From the NCBI GenBank assembly GCA_049589355.1, contig JBAWAP010000355.1:1-14467 (forward strand): DNA of 14,467 bases. Reading direction: 5' to 3'. The notes under the pieces were generated by a model. That model saw only the letters and a list, made by a program, of their open reading frames with translations, was not told the DNA's origin and made no database searches. Position 1 is the first letter of the stretch. Each line of letters opens with the position of its first letter. Source of the stretch: JBAWAP01 sp049589355 (GTDB lineage Bacteria > Chloroflexota > Anaerolineae > VGOG01). Positions 1 through 6,116 of the stretch are shown here, piece after piece. Both the position numbers and the translations under genes were made by a program.

Positions 1-802
1 GTGCCAGTCCTGGCTCGAAATAGGTTACTATGCTACCTATAAGCCCCAGTATGAATCCTCCAATAAAACTGCCGGGGATGCTGCCCAATCCACCCAGGAC
101 GACTACTATGATGGCGATTATGGTATACTCCAGGCCCATAGTTGCGTTAATAGGGTAGCACATGCTTATAAGTGAGCCGGCAAAACCAGCCATTAAAGCG
201 CCAAAGCCAAAGCATAAAGCCAGCACCTGATTAATGTTTACCCCCATGAGTCCAGCGGCCGTTGGGTCTTGAGCCGCTGCCCTGATCGCTTTTCCCAGGC
301 GGGTGCGGGCTAAAAAGAGATAAAAGACTAAACTTATAACTACAGCAAACAAAAGGGCTACCAAGCGATTTGCCGCAAATATCGCTCCCCCCAGATTGAC
401 CCCAATGTCTAAATAAGAGTATCCCCTTATGCTAGCACCCCATATTGATAAGGCTATATTCTGAATGATGAAGAGGAGACCAAAAGCGGCTAACATGGAA
501 CTGCCCTCATAGGCGCCTATTGATACTGATGAGATTCTAAGGCGGGTGAACAAAGTCCTGTGAAGTAGAAAACCGATTATGAACATGAGAGGACCCACTA
601 TAACTAGGGAAACCAGCGGGTTAACCCCAAAGACTGTATGTAGAAACCAGGTGATGAAAGCCCCGACCATCATAAATTCGCCATGAGATATGTTCAGCAC
701 CCGGGCAACACCATACTGCAGGCTGAGTCCCATAGCGATCAGGGCATAGAGCCCGCCCAGCAGTAACCCGGCAATGACTACATCCAGGACTGTTACAAGC
801 AT
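1..802 (-). CDS. livH: Branched-chain amino acid-type ABC transporter permease, LivH family (partial, C-terminus beyond window)
   Basis: Translating the minus strand from the ATG at 802 gives an open frame of 267 codons running off the window edge. It is strongly hydrophobic, with several membrane segments. The N-terminal run (residues 11-24, rich in G, L and A) and the sequence GVARVLNISHGEF at 31-43 are typical of LivH permeases, as is the late glycine-rich stretch VVVLGGLGSIPGSFIGG. LivH pairs with LivM to form the inner-membrane channel of high-affinity ABC importers. A Shine-Dalgarno-like AGGAAGG lies about 9 nt upstream of the ATG. It follows the binding-protein gene on the same strand after a 155-bp gap holding a long hairpin. 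LivM and the ATPases LivG/LivF would be expected past the edge. Because the neighbours are methyltransferases, the cargo may be a methylated compound rather than an amino acid; that is inference. Confidence 0.9.
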   Translation of the reverse strand, partial: MLVTVLDVVIAGLLLGGLYALIAMGLSLQYGVARVLNISHGEFMMVGAFITWFLHTVFGVNPLVSLVIVGPLMFIIGFLLHRTLFTRLRISSVSIGAYEGSSMLAAFGLLFIIQNIALSIWGASIRGYSYLDIGVNLGGAIFAANRLVALLFAVVISLVFYLFLARTRLGKAIRAAAQDPTAAGLMGVNINQVLALCFGFGALMAGFAGSLISMCYPINATMGLEYTIIAIIVVVLGGLGSIPGSFIGGFILGLIGSIVTYFEPGLA

Positions 803-835
803 TATGATACCTTCCTAGATATGACAATCAAAGGT

Positions 836-923
836 GCAGGCTGTCTAAAGGCGGAGGAAAACTCCTTCGGAGAAAATAACCACTCTCAAAGGTTGTTGTT
901 TTCCACCTTTTTAGACAGCCTGC
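836..923. repeat. Long imperfect palindrome between the binding-protein and permease genes
   Basis: GCAGGCTGTCTAAA at 836-849 is perfectly inverted at 910-923. Further in, GGAAAAC at 856-862 pairs with GTTTTCC at 898-904, and a small CTCC/GGAG hairpin sits at 862-872. The transcript of the operon (minus strand) would form a stem of about 21 bp with internal mismatches. Hairpins between a periplasmic binding-protein gene and its permease gene are known to stabilise the upstream message and lower permease expression. No good T-run follows, so simple termination is less likely. It could also be a small non-autonomous mobile element. Confidence 0.7.
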
Positions 924-957
924 TCACTATTATCGTCTCTATACTCTATGTTTATCC

Positions 958-2292
958 CTATGCTGGCGCTGGGAACGCCGGCTTGGGGTACACAAATGGT
1001 GCAGTAGCCTTCTCCTTAGGTCCGACGACTTCATATACCCCGTTTTGCCACTGACCAATCTCCCCGGTATGACATTCTTTGGCCATAAGCTGGCCCTCAA
1101 ACCAGGTCGGTCCCAGAATCGTATCAAACTGCTCTGTAGCCATTATGTCTCTTATTACTTTCTGGTCAAGGGTTCCCGCCTTCTCGATAGCCGCCTTCCA
1201 GAATTCCAGCGCAGCCCAGTAGAGGGGATGCCCCCACCAATCCTGAAGTTCTTCAGGTTTGCCGGTGTAGAGTTTATCGGCTAATGCTTTGGCTGCAGCG
1301 GACTGCTTAGGGCTAAAGGTGGTAAAACCTGTTACTCCCTCCACCGCCGGACCAAACGTGGTATGGTAAAACCCGAAATTTACTCCGGGGCCGCCTATCC
1401 AGGCCTTGGGGTTAAAGGCAAGCGCTATTGACGTCCCAGTAGCAGGCATGACCTGGTCGGGATAGGCAAAACAGCAAAAGACATCGGGATTTGCCGCCTT
1501 AGCCCCCTTAATTATAGGCGAGAAGTCCTTAAGGTCAGGCGGAACGCTCTTAATCCCAACTATTTCAATTCCCCTCTTCGGGAATTCTATACCTGCCACA
1601 CCGGAATACTCTATGCCGTGGAGGTCAGCAATGTAGATGATGTATGCCGTCTTCGCGCCCTTTTCCGCAAGAAGGTCAGCAAAAACTGGCAACTGGTACC
1701 AGTCGGAAAAACTCAGGCTGATAAACACGTAGGGTAGACTGGGAAGCATGTCCCTGATAGTCGTTGCACCGCCCTCGGCTGTCAGTAGTATATACTCGTA
1801 TTTGTTGGCTATAGGGGCTTGAGCAAAGATGAAAGCGGTGCCACAGGCGGGCCACAGAAAGTCAACCTTGTCCTCCAAAATCAGTTTTTCCGTCAGTCTG
1901 GTCATTGTGCCTATATCACTTTTATCATCATAGATCTTTAACTCTATAGGTAGTTTCTTGCCATACTCCTCCACATATATCCCGCCCGCGGCATTGACCT
2001 CAGGAACCCACGTCTCATAGATTGGCTTGAATGCCGAATCTCCAATCACAGCCAATGGGCCGGAGAGAGGCCTTACCATACCAACAGCGATTTTATCTTT
2101 GGCTGGCGCCATGGTAGGCGTTGCGGTAGGCGCTGGCTTGGGGGTCACTTCGACGACCACGGTCTCTTTGACGACTTTGGTCACCTCCTTGACTTCCGGG
2201 GTTGGCTTTGCACACGCGGCCAGCAGCGTGCCGGCGGCCAGTGCGCCCGACAGCTTGAGCATTTCTCGACGAGTCAAACGTTTAGTAGCCAT
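958..2292 (-). CDS. ABC transporter substrate-binding lipoprotein, branched-chain amino acid (LivJ/LivK) type
   Basis: The 444-residue product opens with a twin-arginine lipoprotein signal: RR at residues 8-9, a hydrophobic stretch, then LLAAC with the lipidated Cys at 27. A linker rich in V, K, T and P (about 30-65) follows, then the mature start KIAVGMVRPLSGPLAVIGD, typical of periplasmic-binding-protein type I receptors. Such proteins capture small ligands outside the membrane for a Liv-type importer, and the next gene is a LivH permease. I chose the ATG at 2292 because it has AGGAGG 6 nt upstream and puts the signal at the N-terminus. An in-frame ATG at 2349 would add 19 residues before the Tat motif and lies in a duplicated leader. 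The ligand is unknown; cluster context suggests a methyl donor. Confidence 0.9.
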   Translation of the reverse strand: MATKRLTRREMLKLSGALAAGTLLAACAKPTPEVKEVTKVVKETVVVEVTPKPAPTATPTMAPAKDKIAVGMVRPLSGPLAVIGDSAFKPIYETWVPEVNAAGGIYVEEYGKKLPIELKIYDDKSDIGTMTRLTEKLILEDKVDFLWPACGTAFIFAQAPIANKYEYILLTAEGGATTIRDMLPSLPYVFISLSFSDWYQLPVFADLLAEKGAKTAYIIYIADLHGIEYSGVAGIEFPKRGIEIVGIKSVPPDLKDFSPIIKGAKAANPDVFCCFAYPDQVMPATGTSIALAFNPKAWIGGPGVNFGFYHTTFGPAVEGVTGFTTFSPKQSAAAKALADKLYTGKPEELQDWWGHPLYWAALEFWKAAIEKAGTLDQKVIRDIMATEQFDTILGPTWFEGQLMAKECHTGEIGQWQNGVYEVVGPKEKATAPFVYPKPAFPAPA

Positions 2293-2422
2293 TTTTTCCT
2301 CCTTTTTGTTTTCGAGTTCTGAAAAGCGGGTCAAACCTTTGGCACTCATTTTTCCCCTCCTTTTCGTTTTCGAGTTCTAGCGGGTCAAACCTTTAGCCTC
2401 ATAGCCTCATTTTTTTCCCTCC
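2266..2422 (-). repeat. Three tandem copies of a Shine-Dalgarno/ATG leader module
   Basis: Read on the minus strand, the pattern GGAGG - A-run - ATG - short spacer - AAAsGTTTGACyCG occurs three times, with Shine-Dalgarno cores at 2417-2422, 2354-2360 and 2298-2303. The first two copies share GGTTTGACCCGC and AGAACTCGAAAAC. The third copy is the start of the substrate-binding protein gene itself. The outermost copy opens only the mini-ORFs MRL* (ATG 2410) and MRLKV* (ATG 2402). The middle one (ATG 2349) is in frame with the gene. This looks like tandem duplication of the translation-initiation region. Confidence 0.8.
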
Positions 2423-2525
2423 TTTGGCATAATCGGAAACGATTCTTCTTTAGATGCGGCCTTTCATCCCCTGTCACCCAAAACCAGGCAGGGGACAACA
2501 CCGAAGCGAAAACAACGGGAATTGG

Positions 2526-2591
2526 CAGGGTGGGCCAGTAGAACCTCTCGAGTTGCTCGTCGGACCTAAAGCTGTCCGCGCCCCGGTGCAC
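2526..2591 (-). pseudogene. Remnant of a second uroporphyrinogen-decarboxylase-family gene
   Basis: The minus strand encodes HRGADSFRSDEQLERFYWPT in an open but isolated stretch. This closely resembles HKGADGFLSDEQFKTFYWPT at residues 304-323 of the intact UroD-family gene just upstream. The DNA is clearly diverged, so this is the scar of a paralogue rather than a recent copy. No homology is visible either side, and an in-frame stop lies at 2616-2618. The rest of the 2423-2632 gap holds a small perfect hairpin, AATCG-GAAA-CGATT at 2431-2444, and nothing else I recognise. Confidence 0.75.
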
Positions 2592-2632
2592 AGCCTCTCC
2601 TCCGGTATTACAACCTCAGCTCTTTTCGGTGT

Positions 2633-3976
2633 TTATTTGTACACGCCGTATTCCTTGGCGGTATCAACCATCGCCTTGACATTTTCCGGTTTTGCATGAT
2701 CAAAGAAAGCTCCATTGCTCATGACAAAACCACCGCCTTTGCCGGCAGTATCTATGAGTTTCTTGGCGTAATCTCTCACCTCCTCAGGTGTGCCTAAGTT
2801 CAACATGGCGGAGGGCATGTTGCCGAGGAGGCAGGCATTCTTACCCAAGGTTTCCTTGGCCTTCGCCATATCTGTCTGGTCAATCATCCATAAAGTCTTA
2901 CCTTTAGGTATGTCTTGGACAATTTTCAGACGCGAGCTATAGCCCCCCTCAGCCGCAGGAAATGGTACGCATCCCTCATCAATCAGGCCCATGAGGACCT
3001 TTCTAAGGGTAGGCCAGTAGAAGGTCTTGAACTGCTCGTCGGAGAGGAAGCCATCCGCACCTTTGTGTAGAGGTATGAATATGATAGGCTTTCCGTTCAT
3101 TTGTGCCGCGCCCACCCCCATCTTAATCATGAGCGGTGTTATGGCTTCCATGGCTTCGAGGAGCTTATCGGGTTGCCGGTAGATATCCAGCATGATCCCT
3201 TTGGTGCCGCGGAGGGTGTCGCCGATTGTGTCAAACGGGGCCTTGGTAAACCCGCCGAGGATCTGAGGAAATCCTAATGTTGCCAACTCACCCTCGAGGC
3301 CACCCACAGCTCCTGCCCATTTCAAGGCTTCAGCCCCGGCCTCAAAAAGGGCCTTATAGGCGCCTTGAACGGGGGGCAGACCATAGGGTATGAAATTAAA
3401 GGCAACACCATATATTTCGAGTATGCCAGGGAGAAAAGGGAGCATCTGGAAGGGCTCTAACGCTCCGAATACACGCGGCAGGTAGACATTACTGAAGAAA
3501 TTGGACGGGTCCTGAATCAGGGCGTCATATTCAACCGCCTTCATGTATTCGCCTTCATTGCACTGGTAGCTATGTTCAGGCGAGACCCCATGGCCCGGCC
3601 AGGAGTATAACTTGTAGTCAAGAATCTCATAGAATTTTCCCGGGCCAAATTGTGCAGAGCCCATATGCGCATCCGGCTCAAAGTCCAGGATGAATTTTTT
3701 GAATGCCTTGGAGCATTTGTCGTAGTCATACATGGCCTCTTGAACGGTCATCCCGGAATAGAAAACAGGCCACATGCTAGGGAATATAGTGACCGGCACC
3801 CTGTCCGGCAACTTCTTCAATTGAATGGCATCTTTTATCCTGGTTACTCTCTGCTTGTACGCCTTCTCTGCTTCCGGGCTTTGGAACTGAAGGTCATTCC
3901 CCTGAGGGTCTTTCGGCGAAAGCCACCTTTGAAACAACGCCTCTCGCTTCTCATCTGGTGATAACTGCTTGTCCAT
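2633..3976 (-). CDS. Uroporphyrinogen decarboxylase (URO-D)-family corrinoid methyltransferase, MtaA/CmuA-like
   Basis: A 447-residue cytoplasmic protein of the URO-D superfamily branch that moves methyl groups between corrinoid proteins and small thiols or other acceptors (MtaA, MtbA, CmuA); true haem-pathway HemE is shorter, about 350 residues. Diagnostic segments are FIPLHKGADGFLSDEQ (about 300-315), DQTDMAKAKETLG (366-378) and ACLLGNMPSAMLNLGTPEEV (381-400). H304 and C382 are candidates for the zinc-ligand positions of the family, but I could not align it to confirm them. The ATG at 3976 is preceded by GGAGGTAAC at good spacing; the ATG at 3991 overlaps that site and was not used. It lies 33 bp downstream of a corrinoid-protein gene on the same strand, which fits a methyl-transfer partner. 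Substrate not determinable. Confidence 0.85.
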   Translation of the reverse strand: MDKQLSPDEKREALFQRWLSPKDPQGNDLQFQSPEAEKAYKQRVTRIKDAIQLKKLPDRVPVTIFPSMWPVFYSGMTVQEAMYDYDKCSKAFKKFILDFEPDAHMGSAQFGPGKFYEILDYKLYSWPGHGVSPEHSYQCNEGEYMKAVEYDALIQDPSNFFSNVYLPRVFGALEPFQMLPFLPGILEIYGVAFNFIPYGLPPVQGAYKALFEAGAEALKWAGAVGGLEGELATLGFPQILGGFTKAPFDTIGDTLRGTKGIMLDIYRQPDKLLEAMEAITPLMIKMGVGAAQMNGKPIIFIPLHKGADGFLSDEQFKTFYWPTLRKVLMGLIDEGCVPFPAAEGGYSSRLKIVQDIPKGKTLWMIDQTDMAKAKETLGKNACLLGNMPSAMLNLGTPEEVRDYAKKLIDTAGKGGGFVMSNGAFFDHAKPENVKAMVDTAKEYGVYK

Positions 3977-4009
3977 TTTTGTTACCTCCATATTCTCTGC
4001 TGAGGATTC

Positions 4010-4642
4010 TTACTTAGCGCCAACCCATTTTTTGGCGAGGGATACTCCGGCCATGGCATCTTTCCCGTAGGCGTCCGCGCCGGCGTATTCCCGGATCTTG
4101 TCGCTCATCTGACCACCGCCGATCATGATCTTGACCCCGTGCCGCAGGCCCGCTGTCTCGATGGCCTCGACGGTCTCTTTCATGACGTCAAAGGCCAGGG
4201 TCAGGAATCCGCTCAGGCCGACCACCTGGGGCTGAAAGTCCCGGATGGCCTCCACGAACTTTTGCGCGGAGACATCCACGCCCAGATCAAGGACATCGAA
4301 GCCGTTGACGTCGAGCATAAAGCTCACGATGTTCTTGCCGATGTCGTGAATGTCCCCCTCGACGGTGCCGATGAGCACCTTGCCGTGACGCTTGATCTCC
4401 GGTAACTTGACCAGCTCCGGCTTGACGATGTCCGTGATCTGGTTCATCATTTCGCCAGCCAGTATCAGTTCGGGCAAAAAGTAGGTGCCCTTCTCGTAGC
4501 GCTGGCCGACGATGTCCATGGCCTCTCTGGCTGCACCCAGGATCGCCATGGGCTCTGAACCACCTTCTACCATCTCCTTGACTAATTTGAGGGCTTCTTC
4601 CTCCCTCATATCAGCGATGGCATTGACAAGTTCTTTTGACAT
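4010..4642 (-). CDS. Corrinoid (B12-binding) methyl-carrier protein, MtbC/MtmC/MttC type
   Basis: The 210-residue product has the usual two-part build: an N-terminal four-helix cap (about 1-85) and a Rossmann-like cobalamin-binding domain (about 86-208). The base-off/His-on motif DxHxxG is seen at 97-102 (D97, lower-ligand H99, G102), followed by LSGF (143-146) and the IGGGQ loop (174-178). Such proteins carry the methyl group on cobalt between the substrate methyltransferase and the acceptor enzyme. AGGAGG lies just upstream of the ATG at 4642. It sits between the pterin methyltransferase and the UroD-type methyltransferase genes, so it probably serves both. A paralogue lies at 6878-7537. 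Its leader is tandemly duplicated. Confidence 0.95.
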   Translation of the reverse strand: MSKELVNAIADMREEEALKLVKEMVEGGSEPMAILGAAREAMDIVGQRYEKGTYFLPELILAGEMMNQITDIVKPELVKLPEIKRHGKVLIGTVEGDIHDIGKNIVSFMLDVNGFDVLDLGVDVSAQKFVEAIRDFQPQVVGLSGFLTLAFDVMKETVEAIETAGLRHGVKIMIGGGQMSDKIREYAGADAYGKDAMAGVSLAKKWVGAK

Positions 4643-4774
4643 GGTGTCCTCCTTTCAAAGATGCAATTTGGGGCTCTTGCCCCCAATCAATAGGGCTCGT
4701 CAGTCCATAGTGTCCTCCTCCTCTCCAAGATTCAATTTGGGGCTCTTGCCCTCAACTAATAGGGCCCGTCAGTC
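4643..4774 (-). repeat. Tandemly duplicated leader of the corrinoid-protein gene
   Basis: Two direct repeats of about 65 bp, at 4643-4705 and 4709-4774, share CAATTTGGGGCTCTTGCCC, TAGGGC, CGTCAGTC and GTGTCCTCCT with few differences. On the minus strand each ends in an AGGAGG ribosome-binding site. The gene-proximal copy serves the corrinoid gene. The distal copy leads to ATG GAC TGA (4708-4700), a two-codon ORF. Within each unit GGGCAAGAGCCC can form a short hairpin. The region fills most of the gap after the methyltransferase stop. Confidence 0.85.
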
Positions 4775-4788
4775 GAATGAACCTGCGT

Positions 4789-5772
4789 TTACTCGTGACT
4801 GGCCTTTGCACCTGGTCCATTGAACAGCCCGGCACGGTAAGCGCGGGTGTAGTTGAGGCAATGGCGATCGTGTCCCAGTACCAGTTCAGCAGCGACCAGC
4901 GCCGCCTTCATTTCGCGATCAAGAGGGTCGAGGATGGCGCTGTCCAGCCCGGCGGCCAGCGCCAGTGTCAAGAACACTCGGTTGATGTACGACCGAGCCG
5001 GCAGCCCGAAGGAGATGTTGCTCAACCCCATGGTCAGGTGCGCGTCGGGGAATTCCCGGCGGATGGCGCGCATGGTGTCCAGGGTGATCAGGGCACTGTC
5101 GGTGTTGGTGGCCAGGGTCATGGCCAGGGGATCGATGTACACGTTCCCATCCGGCACACCACTGGCGCGGGCTGCCTCCATCACCTTGCGGACGACCTCC
5201 ATGCGCCGCTCGCAGGTCTCGGGGATCCCTTTGTCGTCCATGGCCAGGGCGATGACCGAACAGCCGTGCTCGGCCACCAGCGGCAGGATGCCCTCCAGCC
5301 GCTGCGGCTCTCCGCTGATGGAGTTGATCATCGGCGTCCGCTCGACGACCTGGATGGCGGTCGCCAGGGCTTGCGGGTTGGCACTATCCAGGCAGAGCGG
5401 TACCTGCACCACGGGCTGGATGGTTTCGACCAGCCAGGTCAGGTCGTCAGATTCCCTGCTCGGATGCGTACCAGCGTTGACGTCCAGCCAGGCTGCGCCA
5501 GCTTCGGCCTGCTTGGCGGCCAGGCCTCGGATAAAGGCTGCGTTGTGCTCCTCAATGGCTTGGGCCACGCGCTGGTGCGTGCCGTTGATCTTCTCACCGA
5601 TAATTCTCAAGTTTTGCTCTCTGTTCTCTTGAAATCCAGGTACGAACTGTGCCTTGTAGGTTCCCTCCGAGCCCAAAAAGATAGCGATGCAGTCATCGAC
5701 TTTGGGCACCATCAGCGTACAGTCGTTGGCCCGCAGCCCGACGACAGCCTGGGAGCAGAGGCCATAGCCCAT
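4789..5772 (-). CDS. Pterin-binding (methyltetrahydrofolate-type) corrinoid methyltransferase with a DUF1638 piece fused at its N-terminus
   Basis: Residues from about 55 of this 327-residue frame form a complete DHPS/pterin-binding TIM barrel of the AcsE/MtgA/MtvB type: RIIGEKINGT (56-65), WLDVNAGTHPSRE, LCLDSANPQAL, MINSISGE, IALAMDDKGIPE and MGLSNISFGLP. Members transfer methyl between a corrinoid protein and tetrahydrofolate. Residues 1-43 (MGYGLCSQAVVGL, VPKVDDCIAIFLGS) are not part of that fold. They match the middle of DUF1638 proteins, whose first half lies just upstream in the same frame. Translation may start at the ATG at 5772, by reading through from 5979, or at a TTG at 5610 (LRIIGEKIN), which would give a standard-length enzyme of 273 residues. 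No start has a strong ribosome-binding site. First substantially intact enzyme gene of the leftward operon. Confidence 0.85.
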   Translation of the reverse strand: MGYGLCSQAVVGLRANDCTLMVPKVDDCIAIFLGSEGTYKAQFVPGFQENREQNLRIIGEKINGTHQRVAQAIEEHNAAFIRGLAAKQAEAGAAWLDVNAGTHPSRESDDLTWLVETIQPVVQVPLCLDSANPQALATAIQVVERTPMINSISGEPQRLEGILPLVAEHGCSVIALAMDDKGIPETCERRMEVVRKVMEAARASGVPDGNVYIDPLAMTLATNTDSALITLDTMRAIRREFPDAHLTMGLSNISFGLPARSYINRVFLTLALAAGLDSAILDPLDREMKAALVAAELVLGHDRHCLNYTRAYRAGLFNGPGAKASHE

Positions 5773-5787
5773 GAGGATCGTCTCGGC

Positions 5788-5979
5788 TTAAGTCGCCGAG
5801 GCGTCAACGGTTTCTTGGAGGGCACGCTTCAAGGCTTCAGGGTTGACGTGCAGGCCAAAGTCCAGCACGCGGCAATCCACGCCCGGCGACAGGTGCGGTA
5901 GCATCTCCTCGGTCACCGTCGCGCAGGCGATGACCTTGGTGCGTGTAGCCCGTATTTGGCCTGGTTCCTCAAACACCAT
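5788..5979 (-). pseudogene. DUF1638-domain N-terminal half, ended by an in-frame TAA
   Basis: The 63-codon frame (KVIACATVTEEM, then LDFGLHVNPEALKRALQE) matches the start of DUF1638 proteins, which often accompany corrinoid methyltransferase genes; the biochemical role of the family is unclear. The frame meets TAA at 5788-5790, then continues in the same frame as AETILMGYGLCSQAVVGL, the expected next segment. The loss is therefore one codon, not a frameshift. The stop lies in the 7-nt loop of a perfect 6-bp hairpin (CTCGGC/GCCGAG, 5782-5800). I chose the ATG at 5979: the consensus promoter predicts a transcript start near 6000, so the upstream GTG 6015 and ATG 6006 would not be transcribed. 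Possible readings are a pseudogene, readthrough, or a sequencing error. Confidence 0.7.
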
Positions 5980-6006
5980 CTGGTGATCCAGGTGCGCATT
6001 GTGCAT

Positions 6007-6035
6007 ATTATACACTTATATATGGAAGTTGTCAA
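6007..6035 (-). promoter_or_regulatory. Consensus sigma-70 promoter of the leftward methyltransferase operon
   Basis: On the minus strand TTGACA (6035-6030) and TATAAT (6012-6007) are separated by exactly 17 bp, a perfect match to both hexamers. Predicted start is near 6000, giving a 5' leader of about 20 nt before the ATG at 5979. A promoter this strong would need repression, and the 13-bp box overlapping its -10 fits that. Confidence 0.85.
6008..6020. promoter_or_regulatory. Putative GntR-family operator, left copy
   Basis: TTATACACTTATA, identical to the box at 6081-6093. It covers most of the -10 hexamer of the leftward promoter and part of its spacer. The adjoining GTGCATATTATACAC (6001-6015) is a near-palindrome, as usual for dimeric GntR regulators. 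Binding here would block RNA polymerase. Confidence 0.65.
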
Positions 6036-6060
6036 ATCAGGGAGAAGACCTTGCGCCCAT

Positions 6061-6089
6061 TTGACATTTCGGCTGGGGTGTTATACACT
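6061..6089 (+). promoter_or_regulatory. Promoter of the gntR operon
   Basis: TTGACA (6061-6066) is followed after 17 bp by TACACT (6084-6089), which matches the -10 consensus at four of six positions. It faces away from the leftward promoter, so the two are divergent and about 25 bp apart at their -35 elements. The predicted start near 6096 lies downstream of the TTG at 6051, which argues for the TTG at 6117 as the regulator's start. Confidence 0.65.
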
Positions 6090-6093
6090 TATA
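6081..6093. promoter_or_regulatory. Putative GntR-family operator, right copy
   Basis: Second exact copy of TTATACACTTATA, with the small palindrome GTGT-TAT-ACAC at 6078-6088. It covers the -10 hexamer of the gntR promoter, suggesting autoregulation. The two copies are 73 bp apart, close to seven helical turns, so one repressor could bridge both on the same DNA face. Confidence 0.65.
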
Positions 6094-6116
6094 AAGAAGC
6101 TGCACGAGGTGAACCC

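Noticed and set aside
621..827. Minus-strand ORF of 68 codons at the permease start
   Set aside because: Out of frame with the clear LivH translation starting at 802 and rich in Cys, His and Trp without pattern.
2385..2591. ORF of 68 codons as an intact gene
   Set aside because: Only the first 22 codons resemble a protein family; the rest runs through noncoding leader repeats, so it is a remnant.
4853..5632. Second plus-strand frame of 259 codons over the same gene
   Set aside because: Shadow of the minus-strand methyltransferase; Ser/Arg-rich composition and no motif.
5782..5800. Selenocysteine or pyrrolysine recoding at the DUF1638 stop
   Set aside because: The codon is TAA, whereas these systems use TGA and TAG. 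The hairpin remains notable, but there is no recoding mechanism known for it.
4777..5901. Long plus-strand open frame of 374 codons
   Set aside because: It lies antisense to the methyltransferase, whose family motifs are unmistakable. The frame is rich in Gln, Asp, Val, Gly and His, with no recognisable domain, as expected for a shadow of GC-rich coding DNA.
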